Below, piece after piece: positions 20,716-31,449 of a stretch of 64,000 nucleotides of DNA. The stretch covers positions 44,444,882 through 44,508,881 of the forward strand of contig NC_088792.1 in the NCBI RefSeq assembly GCF_011386835.1. Reading direction: 5' to 3'. The position numbers and the translations under genes were made by a program. Every line of letters starts with the position of its first letter. Position 1 is the stretch's first letter. The notes beneath the pieces are model-generated. The model was not told where the DNA came from, did not search any database, and worked only from the letters and a program-made list of their open reading frames with translations. The DNA comes from Chrysemys picta bellii. Its lineage: Eukaryota; Chordata; Testudines; Emydidae.

Positions 20716-21409
20716 CATAACTAGGAGTTAAGACCTTTTGAAAGTCTGGCCCCAACAGTGGGTGTTGAGCAATTGAAAATCTGGCCCTCTGGGCATGAAC
20801 TGAAGTAGCTGATCATATCATACATAACTGTGCATCTTAAAGGAAGCCAAGCTTTGTTAATTGTGTGTCTTTATTATTCTCTTGCCCCAAGCCAAAAGAA
20901 ATTGTCACATTGGAGCATTAGTGTAATCTTCAGATTACATGAAATACCCGTGCTATATAACACACAATTGCTGGGTAAAATGTAGCAGCTGGGGAGAAGA
21001 CGGCACACGAGGCAGATTTCATGCAAATATTTGTCATCAAATCGAGTGCTTTGAGATCTATGGATGAAAAGTGCTTTTTAGGAATGAAGTTGTATTATGA
21101 ATAATATAGAGTCACAAATGTGCAGAGTGTTATATAACCAAATAAGAAGATAATGTCCCTGCCCTAAATAGATTACAATCTAAGGGTCTGATCCTGCAAA
21201 CACTTACTACCAATTGTAACCGGACTCCTCCTGGTAATGAACAATGTACCCAGTAGAAAATGTTCACAGGATTGCACTCTAATTAGACAATGTATAAGCA
21301 AAGGAACTGGGAGGAAGATGTAATGAAGTAATGTAATAGCATATGGATTATTTGTCGGGCAGGCATCTTTTAGCTCAAGTGCATTTTGTTTTTATTATAA
21401 TTTTACATT

Positions 21410-21717
21410 TATACTGCAGGCCCGAGGGGAGGAGGCAGGGGACACGTGGCTCTGTGTGCTGCCCCTCTCTGCAAGGACCACCCCCGCAGCTCCCATTGGC
21501 CACAGCTCCCCGTTCCCGGCCAATGGGAGCTGCGGGGGCGGTGCTTGCAGGCAAGAGCAGCGCGCGGTGGGAGATCCCTGCCCCCACGACCCTGAGACCA
21601 CAGGGCCATGCTGGCCGCTTTCGGGAGTGGCGTGGGGCCGGGGCAGGCATGGAGCAAGCCTTAGTGGCAGCCCTGCTATACCACCGAAGATTACAATCGA
21701 CTGGTTGGTGACCACTG
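21410..21717. mobile_element. GC-rich hAT element, right end only
   Basis: The right terminus is GGTTGGTGACCACTG at 21717, followed by CTCTAGTG. The body has an inner inverted pair, CCGCAGCTCCCATTGGCC and GGCCAATGGGAGCTGCGG. No left terminus was found. Long open frames on both strands here are by-products of GC content. Confidence 0.6.
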
Positions 21718-21725
21718 CTCTAGTG

Positions 21726-22780
21726 GAAAGATGGGAGACTAGAAATGGAGAAGGCCAACAGAGTGGCCCATGTTAGAGAGTTTACTCTGCTTTCTCAAGA
21801 GAAGGTTGTCATTAAAATAATTTCTTACCCTGGGAAACAAAACATTATTATTTTATAGTACATGAATTTTGCTAGGTTCTTCATGATACATAGGAGAGAA
21901 GGATATTAAGAGTAAATTCACTACTAACTTAGAGGAGTCCCCTACCTTAAGAGGGGAAAGTGGGATTCTCTTAAGGCAGGAGGTTTTGTACTGGGAAGCA
22001 TTGTTAGCATCAGACAAATCTTTTTACAAGAGATATTAATTTTGCTTACCACGATTGCTCACACTTAACCAACATTATTAGTGTTTAAACATGACATGGG
22101 CTCACATGCAAACCTTAAAGTTAAACCCCCTGGATTAAAAGCCTTAAACTGCACTATGTTGGTAACTTACTTGACTGTCCTGGGCTGGTGACTGCATGTT
22201 GAGGCCTCTAAGTTTGCTGGCAAACTGGGTGAGGAATTTGCTCTTCGCAGACCTACAATACAAGTGGCTGTGGAGCAAGAATGGAAAGGAAATTAGGGAT
22301 TAAAGGTCAAATCTGCTGACATGCCTACCTGGCATATTTAAGGCATTGGACAGCAAGCCATAAAATTTTTAATTGAAAAAAGTTTGCAGATTACCTTCAA
22401 CTGCTCTCCAGCAAACAGATGACTGGTGGCCTGTGGGTGTGTTTCTGTAAATATTTAGATAGAAAGGGTTGCCTGGGAGAATAATCTCAAGAGGTGATGT
22501 AATGATTCATTTGAAAGATAAATTCAGTAAGAAGGCACTAACATTATAAATAACTACCCACAAAGCTATGTTAAAAGAGCATTATTAAGGTTACAAAGCC
22601 AAGCACTCAAAAGTTAGGACACTCCAGAATTAAGTTTGCTTGTGCAGTCTTAATTCGCTTCTGTGTGTGCATGCATTACAATATAGTCTTTAATTACATG
22701 ATCTCATACTACTTTTAACACAGTTTTCGGTGTGTAATTTCCTACATTAAAAAAAGCAAACTGAAAAAACAGAAATTCCA
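21726..22780. other. Intergenic, nothing recognised
   Basis: No gene or classified repeat is seen. Confidence 0.4.
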
Positions 22781-23390
22781 GCATGTTGACACCCACATGC
22801 TTCATCAGCAGTGGTTCCTATTTGGAGTCCTCACGTCCATCCAGTCCCAGTCTCCACACAACTCCACATCTGATCTCAGTGTTCCCTGAACAGCCAACTG
22901 GCGCCCAGTCTCCCCCATCTGTTTATATAATCGTTCTCCCAGTCCCAGTCTCCTCCATGAGCCCCAGTCTTCTTGCCCAACCAGTCTACCTTCCCCTTCC
23001 CACCAGCTCTGAGTCCCACTCTCCTTGCCCAGCCAGTCCCAGTAATAGTTTCTGTTCCTTGTCCCAATCTACTCCTTTTCTTCCCCTCATTCTATATCAG
23101 TTGGTTTCCTCCTCCAAGCTGCCTGAATGCCAGCAGGAGGGTCATTGAGAGCACAGGAGAGAAAGGCTCCTGCTCTCAGTTCCAGTGCCTGGCACCAGCG
23201 CAGCCATTACAGTGAAAATCTAGCTTTGCTCCTGTAGCTCTGGGCATGTTCAATTGCTCTGTGAGGATAGTGATGCACAGTTTGGTGAAAGTAGGAGCTG
23301 TGAGGGGGTGGAGCGTACTCATTCGCACAGTGGGGCTGGCACATGAGCAATCTGGTCAGCACTAGGAGCTATAAGAGGCTCAGTAGGGTT
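22781..23390. repeat. Unclassified interspersed sequence with CCCAGTCTCC-type subrepeats
   Basis: From 22845 to 23070 the motif CCCAGTC(T)C(C) recurs irregularly (for example CCCAGTCTCC, CCCAGTCCCAGTCTCC, GCCAGTCCCAGT). I read it as a repeat-derived stretch. The open frame across it is low-complexity Ser/Pro and not a gene. Confidence 0.45.
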
Positions 23391-23393
23391 GCC

Positions 23394-23506
23394 AATGTTG
23401 GTTGGACACATTCCTGGAGATTTCATAACATGACATAATCTTTTTTTAAAGATTAATCTTTAATTCCTGTAGACTCCAGGACAATCCTGGAGAGTTGGCA
23501 ACCCTT
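23394..23506 (+). mobile_element. Short hAT-type MITE, same family as 2039-2159
   Basis: The ends are TAGGGTTGCCAA and TTGGCAACCCTT. The inside holds AAAGATTAATCTTTAATTCC and CTCCAGGACAATCCTGGAG. It lies in the opposite orientation to the copy at 2039. The target duplication is not exact. Confidence 0.75.
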
Positions 23507-24440
23507 GACTCAAGCATGCTCAGTGAAGATGGAATCTTTGGAGTGTTTAGCCGCTAAAACTGAAAGTTTCTACTGAGCTTGTGCAATTTTTCAAAGGCCA
23601 ATAACTTGTCCAAATGTAAGTGAATTTTCATCAAAACAGCAAAAGAAACTTCCCTTACACAAAGGTCAGGCCCTGCCAAATTTCAAGACCGTGCTCCAAA
23701 GCCTGGGATACTGAGGTGTTCAAAGGAAAGGTCTATGGAATTTTTTAACATGGGAAAAACAGCATATTTTCCCCTAGCCTTCTGTCAGAAATGGCTGAGC
23801 CATTTTGGCTCAAATTTAAAAATCACCCTGAGGCAGACAGCAAGCATGTACACCTTTACCCTGAATGGTTGATGTTTGGCAAAGTTATAAGCAGGGTCTG
23901 ATAATGGGAATGGTGTGAACCTTAATAATATGAGGCATAGCTAGCCCTGCCTATAATGTGGCATTGTTATCCCTTGTTGACTTAGGAGTCAGCAGGTACA
24001 ATCAGCTGTTCCTGAAATAATAGCGGTTAGCATGTATCTTGTACTTTACATGTTCAAAGCACTGTACACTCGTTAAATAATTTTTCAAACTCCTCTGGGG
24101 TCAGTGTCAACCTTGTACAAAGATAACTGAATTAAAGCTAAAGTATTGTGTTTCAGTCACAAGGCAGAAAAGCTAGTTTCTGACTCCCAGTAACTTGCAG
24201 GTTAATGGTTCCAAAAGATGTTGTACTGCATCTTTAAAAAAATAAATAAGGAAAATGGAGGAGTTATATATTTTGGGCCAAGACAATTTTCCTGTCTACT
24301 TATTTTGCACATCATCTATGTATTCCTTCCTGGTTTATTTTCCTATGGGGAAGGGAGAAACCTTCAGTTCTTACTGGAAGTTTGGAGGATTTTAAACAGG
24401 GCCAAAATTGCAATCATTTACCCAAACTCCCTTACACTTT
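23507..24440. other. Intergenic, unclassified (probable old repeat 23530-23950)
   Basis: The style of 23530-23950 suggests an old interspersed repeat, but I cannot assign a class. No gene is seen. Confidence 0.35.
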
Positions 24441-25213
24441 TTTGATTAAGTAAAATGGGACCAGGATCCTCAACAACTCTGTGCTTGATTCCATGGAGGA
24501 CACCGACCAGACGCAGGTACTGCTAGAGGGGGAGGTAGAAAGTAGCCCGGGGGCAGCCGACCCTAGTCTGGCTGCGGCACACCCAGAGCCGATGTCAGTG
24601 TGTTGTGGCCAGGATCCCCACTGACACAGCAGCAGGCTGCCTGCTGCTGTTAGGGCCCCAGACTGGGACAATGATGTAAAAACTTGGAGACTAGAACTTT
24701 ATGCAGTTTTTGGTATTAGTCTGACCATTGCTGTATACGGAGGTAAAATCATCTTCTCTCTTTATAGATCCAAGAATTGCATTAGCCCATTTTTCTATGG
24801 CAACTCTTGGAAAGCTCATGTTCAGCTGTTGTCTACTATGACTCTGTAGTGAGGCGGCCTGGCTCCCAGCCACCCCAGAGAGGGACGAGCCTCTTTGGAT
24901 GCCAAAGTGGGCGGAGCCACTGGAGCCTGTGTCCGCCCCCCAAAGGTCAAAGTGCAGGACCGGAAGTATAAAAGCCGCATCCCAGAGCTCGGAAGCTGCC
25001 TGGCCGCCGGAGAAGCCAGATGCTGGGGGCCTAGCCCCTGCTGGGGAGACTCCTGCCGCCTGTGACCGACCCGAAGACTGGCCATACCAGTCAAGGCCTG
25101 ATGACGACCAAACCCTGGAGAAGCTGTCAACCCTACTGGAGAGAAGAGACCCAGAGGAGCTGCTAAGCCTACCGCTAGCCGAGTACCCGGAGGAGCCCAT
25201 GGTGCTTGATTAG
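24441..25213 (+). mobile_element. LTR-retrotransposon (gypsy-like) fragments with a TATA box
   Basis: Two GC-rich pieces (about 24441-24690 and 24835-25213) carry words such as GAGGACACCGACCAGACGCA and GTGAGGCGGCCTGGCTCC. GAAGTATAAAAGCCGC near 24964 looks like an LTR TATA box. The class call is tentative. The right piece ends where the next element begins. No reverse transcriptase or protease is present. Confidence 0.5.
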
Positions 25214-26058
25214 GGTTACCATATTTTAAAATAACAAAAGGAGGACACTCCAATGGGCCCCGTCCCTGCCCCAACTCCGCCCCCTTCCCCGCCCCGGCCC
25301 CACCCCAACTCCATCCCTTTCCCAAAGTCCCCGCCCCAACTCCACCCCCTCCCCTGAACACTCCGCCCTCTGCTTCTCCCCCTCCCCTGCTTCCTGCGAA
25401 TCAAATGTTCGCGGGAAGCCTGAAACAGGCAGGCAGCAGGTAAGCCGGGGCCGGGGCTGGGGCTGGGGGGGGGGGCACGGTGAAGTGCAGCCCCCCGGCC
25501 GCACTGGCCCCGGCCGAGCGGCTCCGGCCCTGGCGACTCCGGCCCGGCTCGGCTTGGGCTCTGGGGCACCGGCACCGGCCCGCCCCGGCCCCGGCGGCTC
25601 CAGCTCAGCTCGGGACCCGGGGCATGGGCACCGGCCCCGGCCAAGCGGCTCCGGCCCCAGCGGCTCCGGCCCGGCTCGGCTTGGGCCCCGGGGCACCGGC
25701 CCTGGTTCCGGCCGAGCGTGCTGGCCCCGGCCAAGCGGCTCCCGCCCGCCCCGGCTCCGGCGGCTCCAGCTCGGCTTGGGCCCCAGGGCACGGGCACCGG
25801 CCCCAGCTGAGCGGCTCCGGCCCCAGTGACTCCAGCTCAGATTGGGCCCCGGGACACCGGCCCGGCCAGCCCTGGCACTGGCACCGGCACCGGCTCCAGG
25901 TGAGTGGCACCGGCCGGCGGCCGAGCACCGCCAGCCCTAGCAGTTCCGGCGCCGGCCCCAGCAGCTCCAGCCCGGATCCAAGCCCCATGACACCTCCCTA
26001 TTTTCCCGGACATGTCCGGCTTTTTGGATTTTCCCCCGGACGGGGATTTGAGGACATT
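25213..26058. mobile_element. GC-rich DNA element (hAT-like), right end truncated
   Basis: The left end TAGGGTTACCATATTTTAAA and the right-side words CCGGACATGTCCGGCTTTTT and CCCCGGACGGGGATTTGAG are typical of a turtle GC-rich hAT family. The expected right terminus (a TGGTAACCCT type) is missing, and CR1 sequence follows. Confidence 0.6.
25440..25990. repeat. Imperfect GC-rich minisatellite
   Basis: A unit of roughly 60-70 bases built from CGGCTCCGGCCCCGGC, CAGCTCGGCTTGGGCCCC and GGGGCACCGGCACCGGCC recurs about eight times with indels. It is very rich in CpG. The long open frames on both strands (proteins of only Ala/Gly/Pro/Arg) are products of this repetition. Confidence 0.8.
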
Positions 26059-26059
26059 A

Positions 26060-26215
26060 ATAGAAGTATTGAATAGTATTGGACCTATAACCAATTGCTA
26101 TAGAAGCTCATTAGAAACACCCCAGTTTGACGATGATCTCCCTTTGACAATTATTTTTGAGATTATTGTATTAACTACAATAGACTCCCTGTTTTACAAA
26201 CTAATTGGGGATTGA
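26060..26215 (-). mobile_element. CR1 LINE ORF2 fragment, minus orientation
   Basis: The words GTATTGGACCTATAACCAAT, GAAACACCCCAGTTTGA and TTTTGAGATTATTG match the complement of CR1 reverse-transcriptase sequence. It is a short, decayed piece following the truncated GC-rich element. Confidence 0.55.
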
Positions 26216-26599
26216 GGAGTTCCTAAAATTGTATATCTCAAAAGTACAGTAAATACAGTGCGTAAGTTGCATTATGCTGCACTGCATTGCTTTCTTCTTG
26301 TCCTTCAAACCACAGCAATTTCCAAATGCACTGAAGAAATTGCAATGTGAAGGGATGCCTTGTTCTTCATCAATATGTTTTTATTTAGTTTTACTCTACT
26401 TGAAAATAAAGATAATGTGATTTGAAGTTGCTTTGATCTAGTTCTCTTTAAAAGGAGACTAGCTCAAAGCACATTAAAGAACTGTTAACATGCTTCAGCA
26501 GGGTGCACATGACCATTTAGACCACAGCAGATTAGTAAGAGGTAGAGTCTCACCCCAGTTTGCTGCAGTGTAATTGTGTAGACAAGCTCTCCGAATTCT

Positions 26600-26925
26600 T
26601 TCCCAGGTGTCTGGCTGGTGGGTTTTGCTCAGGATCTAACTGATTGCCATATTGGGGTCAGGAAGGAATTTTCCCCCAGGTCAAATCCTTGGGGTTTTTC
26701 GCCTTCATCTGCAGCATGGGGCACGGGTCATTTGCAGGATTAAACTAGAGCAAATGGTGGATTCTCTGTAACTTGAAGTCTTTAAATCATTATTTGAGGA
26801 CTTCAGTAACTCAGCCAGAGGTTAGGGGGGTCTATTACAGGAGTGGGTGGGGGAGGGTCTGCAATGTGCAGGAGGTCAGACTAGATGATCATGATGGTCT
26901 CTTCTGGCCTTAAAGTCAATGAGTG
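26600..26925 (+). repeat. CR1/L3-like LINE 3' tail
   Basis: It contains GGGGTCAGGAAGGAATTTTC, GCAGGAGGTCAGACTAGATG and ATGGTCTCTTCTGGCC, the conserved tail of an old CR1/L3-like family. It is in the opposite orientation to 5262-5790. Confidence 0.75.
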
Positions 26926-27047
26926 TGGTATAAGTGTCCAAATGGGGAATTGTGCAGAGTAGGTAGCCTGCACTAGCTATCCCCTCATGTAGACAAGCCC
27001 TATAATGTTTGGTAACTGCAGTTTGCAATTTCTGAATCATCTGAGTT

Positions 27048-27183
27048 ATTTTTGCATTACTCCAGCTAGAATAAGTCTAAGGAATAGATCCCCCATATCT
27101 GATATGTTCAAACCAATAAAGAACAACATCTTGTTTGGTGTTAGGGATGCTGGAAAGTAATGTGGGTGAGGGCAGCACTAAGG
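27048..27183 (+). repeat. Old interspersed repeat, left part, split by an LTR
   Basis: The segment from CATTACTCCAGCT to GGCAGCACTAAGG matches, in reverse, the sequence at 33970-34145. It is interrupted at 27184 by the LTR, and the match resumes after 28400 (GATCCAAAGGCCTTTGA). The class is unknown. Confidence 0.75.
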
Positions 27184-28395
27184 TGTGACTGAATTCACCC
27201 CTGTATTCATACCCTCCACTGGGTATAATAATCTTTGTATAAAATATGCCTTGTGAGGTATCATTTGAAAAACAATGATATTTGCTGGTCAATAATATCA
27301 GGGTGCAATGTGTGTAGCAACATTATATGTAAATTTATGAACATAAGTTGGAATTATGACTGAAATGTGTTTACCAGACAAGTGTGGGGAGGGAGTAAAC
27401 CTGTTTCTCAAAGGCAGAGGACAAGGTGACACCTGTAGCCAAGTGTCAAAGTTGATTGACAATCACCGGTCAAGTGGCCATTCTTTGGCAATGAAGTGGG
27501 GCAGGAACAGATATATCTGCCTTTTAACAAACAACAACATGGAACCTCTCATCATGAGACACCATGTCTCCATCCTCACAGTGGAAAGGAACTGTATCTA
27601 TTTATCCAGAGGTAGACTGCAGGAAAATGCATTTCAAAGAATGACTGGACTATAAAATTGAGGGGTGAAAACATCCAGGTATTCATTCATATTCTCTCTC
27701 TCTCTCTCACGCACCCACCCACCCACCCCTTTGGACTTTAGGAGGGGTTCTGACCTGAGAATTTGGCCAGCCCTGTTGCTGGAACATGTGGTAAAGATAT
27801 TACCTTGAACCAAGTCCAGTTTGTTAAGTTTTAGCTACTAGAAAGCATTTTATCTTTATTTCTCTTGTAACTATTTCTGACTTTAATACATTATACTTGT
27901 ACTCACTTAAACCCCCCCCTTTTTTTGTAGTTAAATATATTTGTTTCATTTTTTAATCGAAACTAATCCAGTGCTGTGTTTAAACTGAATTGTTTGGTAA
28001 CTCCAGGGAAAGTGACAAACTGTTGTCAATTGAGCCCTTACAGGGGCAATGGACTGCTAATATTTGAACTGTAATGGAGAGGACTGGACAGTGCAGAACA
28101 CGGTTTGGGTAAATTTCAGGACTGGGACTGTGTTGGGGTCATTTCGCAGGTAGTAACCAAGGCTGCTGGAAGCCATAGTGTGGCTGGTGTGTTGCTGACA
28201 GTCTGCTGGGGTCAGAGCTGCTGGACCAGGGCTATAACTATACACAGACACTCCGGGTGTGATCTGCATGTTGTTTGTCTGTTTGTGAGAGGCCTACTTG
28301 GGAGCTACAACAGCAAAGCATTGTGAGATACCCGAAGTTGCAGGGCAGGTGGTGACGCAATCCCCCCTGGTCTGGATTGCACCAGGAATGTGACA
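27184..28395 (+). mobile_element. Solo LTR-like element, 1.2 kb, perfect 5-bp TSD
   Basis: It begins TGTGACTGAATTCACC and ends GGAATGTGACA. The flanks 27179-27183 and 28396-28400 are both TAAGG. A 5-bp duplication with TG...CA ends fits an endogenous retrovirus or gypsy solo LTR. It includes a TC/CACC microsatellite (27693-27728). The LTR-type inference comes from the ends only. No viral coding sequence is present. Confidence 0.75.
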
Positions 28396-28414
28396 TAAGG
28401 GCTAGATCCAAAGG

Positions 28415-28640
28415 CCTTTGAGAGAGGAGAGTCCAGGGGTACTACCCTTGCACTACAGAGACACATGTTCAGTTCCTAGCTCTGCCACAGGCTTCCTGTG
28501 TGACCTTGGGCACATCACTTGGCTTCTCTGTGCCTCACTTCTTGATCTATAAAATGGGGATAATAGTGCCTCCCTACCTCTTTGAGGAGTTGTGAGGATA
28601 AATAAATTAAAATATAGTGAGGTACTCAGATACTAGGGTC
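28415..28640 (+). repeat. MIR-type SINE
   Basis: TGTGTGACCTTGGGCACATC, TTCTCTGTGCCTCAC and TATAAAATGGGGATAATAG are the conserved MIR core and tail. The left part overlaps the old repeat that resumes after the LTR. Confidence 0.85.
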
Positions 28641-28959
28641 ATTTAAGTACACGAGAGAGACTCCTGTGTATATGTAAGAGCTTTGTCTTCTTATATGTCA
28701 GACAGATTCTCCTTAGATGTTTGGCAGAGTTCCTCAATGTTTTTTCCATTTCTGCTTGTCCTTCTCAAGACAGATAGCATGAATGTTCTTCAGGACCGGA
28801 AACACAGCTTAGAGCACCACACAGATCTGTTTTTCATCAAGTTTGTATCCATAACAAACACAGACAGTCTGGCCTGTAGTTATGGTATGCCATGTGCTCT
28901 AAGAACTGGGTGAAAGATTTCACAGTATTAATATTGTCAGCTAGATCTGTACTAAATAT

Positions 28960-31445
28960 CATAATACAGTAGAACACACAATGTCCAAAAAAGTTCTTGG
29001 AATATGTTGGGGACAACTTCTTTTTTGGAAAGGTGGAGTAAATAACCAAGGGGCAGTCATTTTAGATCTGATTCTGAATAACAGGGAGGAATTGGTTGCC
29101 AGTTCTGAAGGTAGAAGGCAACTTTGTGATTTGAAATGGTAGACTTCATTATTTTAAGGAAAGGAAGGAATAAGAGCAGCAGAATAAGGGCAATGGACTT
29201 CAAAAAAGCTGACTTTAACAAACTCAGAGAACTGATAGGCATGGTCCTTTGGGGAAAAAATTTAAGGGAAAAAGGACTTCAGGACAAATGGCAGTTTCTC
29301 AAAGAGACAATATTAAAGGCACAACAGCAAACTATCCTGATTAAAAGGAAAAATAGAAAGAATAGTAAGAGGCTCTTATGGCTGCATAAAGATCTCTTTA
29401 ATGACCTGAAAATCAAAAAGGAATCCTACAAGAAATGGAAACATGGACAAATTGCTAAGGATGAGAATAGTGCAAAAGAATAGTGCAAACGTGTAGGAAC
29501 AAAATAAAAAAGGCTAAGGCACAAAATGAGTTACACTTAGCAAGAGACATAAAAGGCAATAAGAAGAGGTTCCATATATACATTAGGATCAAGAGATAGA
29601 TGAAGGAAAGTGAGGGTCCACTACTTAGTGGGAAAAGACACCTCACTCTATGCATCCGAAGAAGTGAGGTTTTTACTCACGAAAGCTTATGCCCAAATAA
29701 ATCTGTTAGTCTTTAAGGTGCCACCAGACTCCTTGTTGTTCTAATAATGAACAACACCAAAAAGTATGAGGAGTTTAATAACTATTTTATTTTGGTCTTT
29801 ACTAAAACGATTAATTGTGACCAGATGCTTAACATAAATAATATTAATAACGAGGGGAAAGAAACACAAGCTTGAATAGGGAAAGAACGGATTAAAGAAT
29901 ATTTAGATAAGTTAGAAGTATTCAAGTTGGCAGGGCCTGATGAAATTCCTCCTGGGTTACTTAAGGAACTAGCTAAAGCAATGTTGAAACCACTAGTGCT
30001 TATCTTCAAGAACTCATAGAGGACAGGTGAGGTGCTGGAGGACTGTAGAAAAGCAAACATAGCATCTATCTTTAAAAAGGGAACAATGAAGATCCAGGGA
30101 ATTATAGTTCAGTCACTTAACTTTAATACTGGAAAGCTACTGAAACACATGATTAAACAATCCATTTGTAAACACCTATGGATAATTGGGTGATAAATAA
30201 AAGGCAGCATGGTTTTACCAAGAACTAATCATGCCAAACCAAACTAATTTTCTTCTTTGACAGTGTTGTTGTCCTAGCAAATGGGGAGAAGCAGTAGACA
30301 TGTTGTATCTTAATTTTAGTAAGGCTTTTGACAGTCCTTCAGGACATTCTCATAAGCAAACTATGGAAATGTGGTCTAGCTTAAATTACTAGTAGGTGGG
30401 TGCATAACTAGTTGAAAGACAATATTCAAAGAGTAGGTATCAATGGTTCATTGTCAAACTGGTAAAGTATATCTATTGGGGTCATGCAGAGGTCTGTCCT
30501 TGGTTTGATGATAATCAATATTTTCCTTAATGACTTGGATAATGGAGTGGAGAGTACACTTATACAATTTGTGGCTGACACAAAGGTGAAAGGAGTCCCA
30601 TGCACTATGGAGGGCAAGATTATAATTTAAAAGGAGTTTGATAAATTGGAAAAGTGGTCTGAAATCAACAAGATGAAATTCAATAAAGACAAGTGCAAAG
30701 GACTATACTTAGGAAGGAAAAATCAAATGCACAAATACAAATAATAACTGGCTAGGCAGCAGTACTGCAGAAAAGTATGTGGGAATTATACTGGATTACA
30801 AATTGAATATGAGGCAACAATGTGATGCAGTTGTGAAAAAGGTTAATATCATTATGTGGTGTATTAACTGAAGAGTTATATGTAAGCCAGGAGGTAACTG
30901 TTCTGCTCTTCTCAGCAGTAGTGAGGCCTCAGTTGAAGTATTGTGTCCAGTTTTGGGCACCACACTTTTTAGAAAGATGTAGACAAATTGGAGAGAGTCC
31001 AGAGGAGAGAAACAAAAAAGATAAGAAATGTAGAAAACGATGTATGAGGAAAGGTTAACAGTCATGTTTAGTCTTGAGAAAAGAAGACTGGGGGGAAGGA
31101 AGACCTGATATCAGCTCTGGGAAGGGGTGTTATAAAGCAGGCTGTGATCAGTTGTTCTCCATGTCCACTGAAGGTAGGACAAGAAGTAATGGGCTTAATC
31201 TGCAACAAGGGAGAGTTAGGTTAGATATTAGGAAAAACTTTAACTGTAAGAATATTTCAGTACTGGAATAGGTTACTCAGGGAGGTTGTGGAATCCAAGT
31301 CTTGAAGAATTTTAAAAACAGGCTAGACAAACACCTGTCAGGGATGGTCTAAGTATACTTGGTCCTATCTCAGTGCAATGGGAAGGATTAGGTGATCTCT
31401 AAAGGTCCCTTGCAGACCTACTTTTCTATGATTCTCTGATAATAA
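28960..31445 (+). mobile_element. CR1 LINE, long decayed copy with ORF2 and 3' end
   Basis: Frames with stops encode CR1 ORF2: a 115-codon piece with MDFKKADFNKLRELIGMV (29136-29483), then AGPDEIPPGLLKELA near 29935, QHGFTK near 30208, LNDLDNGVE near 30530, and VADTKV near 30571, where a live copy has FADDTKL. The 3' part ends in a CR1-like tail near 31440. A SINE interrupts it at 29652-29742. It has lost the active-site aspartate pair and is dead. Confidence 0.9.
29652..29742 (-). repeat. Turtle-type SINE 3' body nested in CR1
   Basis: On the minus strand it reads GAGTCTGGTGGCACCTTAAA, then GCATAAGCTTTCGTGAG and ends TTCGGATGC. It is the complementary body part of the SINE whose head is seen at 20271. 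CR1 sequence continues on both sides. Confidence 0.8.
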
Positions 31446-31449
31446 AACA

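Noticed and set aside
22845..23070. CRISPR-like regular repeats
   Set aside because: The spacing is irregular, the repeats are degenerate, and the host is a vertebrate.
22783..23148. 121-codon Ser/Pro-rich open frame
   Set aside because: It is a by-product of the CCCAGTC subrepeats in an interspersed sequence.
25216..26094. Open frames of 190-200 codons on both strands
   Set aside because: They are produced by the CCGG-rich minisatellite. Both strands and several frames stay open, and the proteins have no recognisable fold.
28960..31445. Possibility of an active CR1
   Set aside because: The reading frame is broken many times and the reverse-transcriptase active-site motif is changed to VADTKV.
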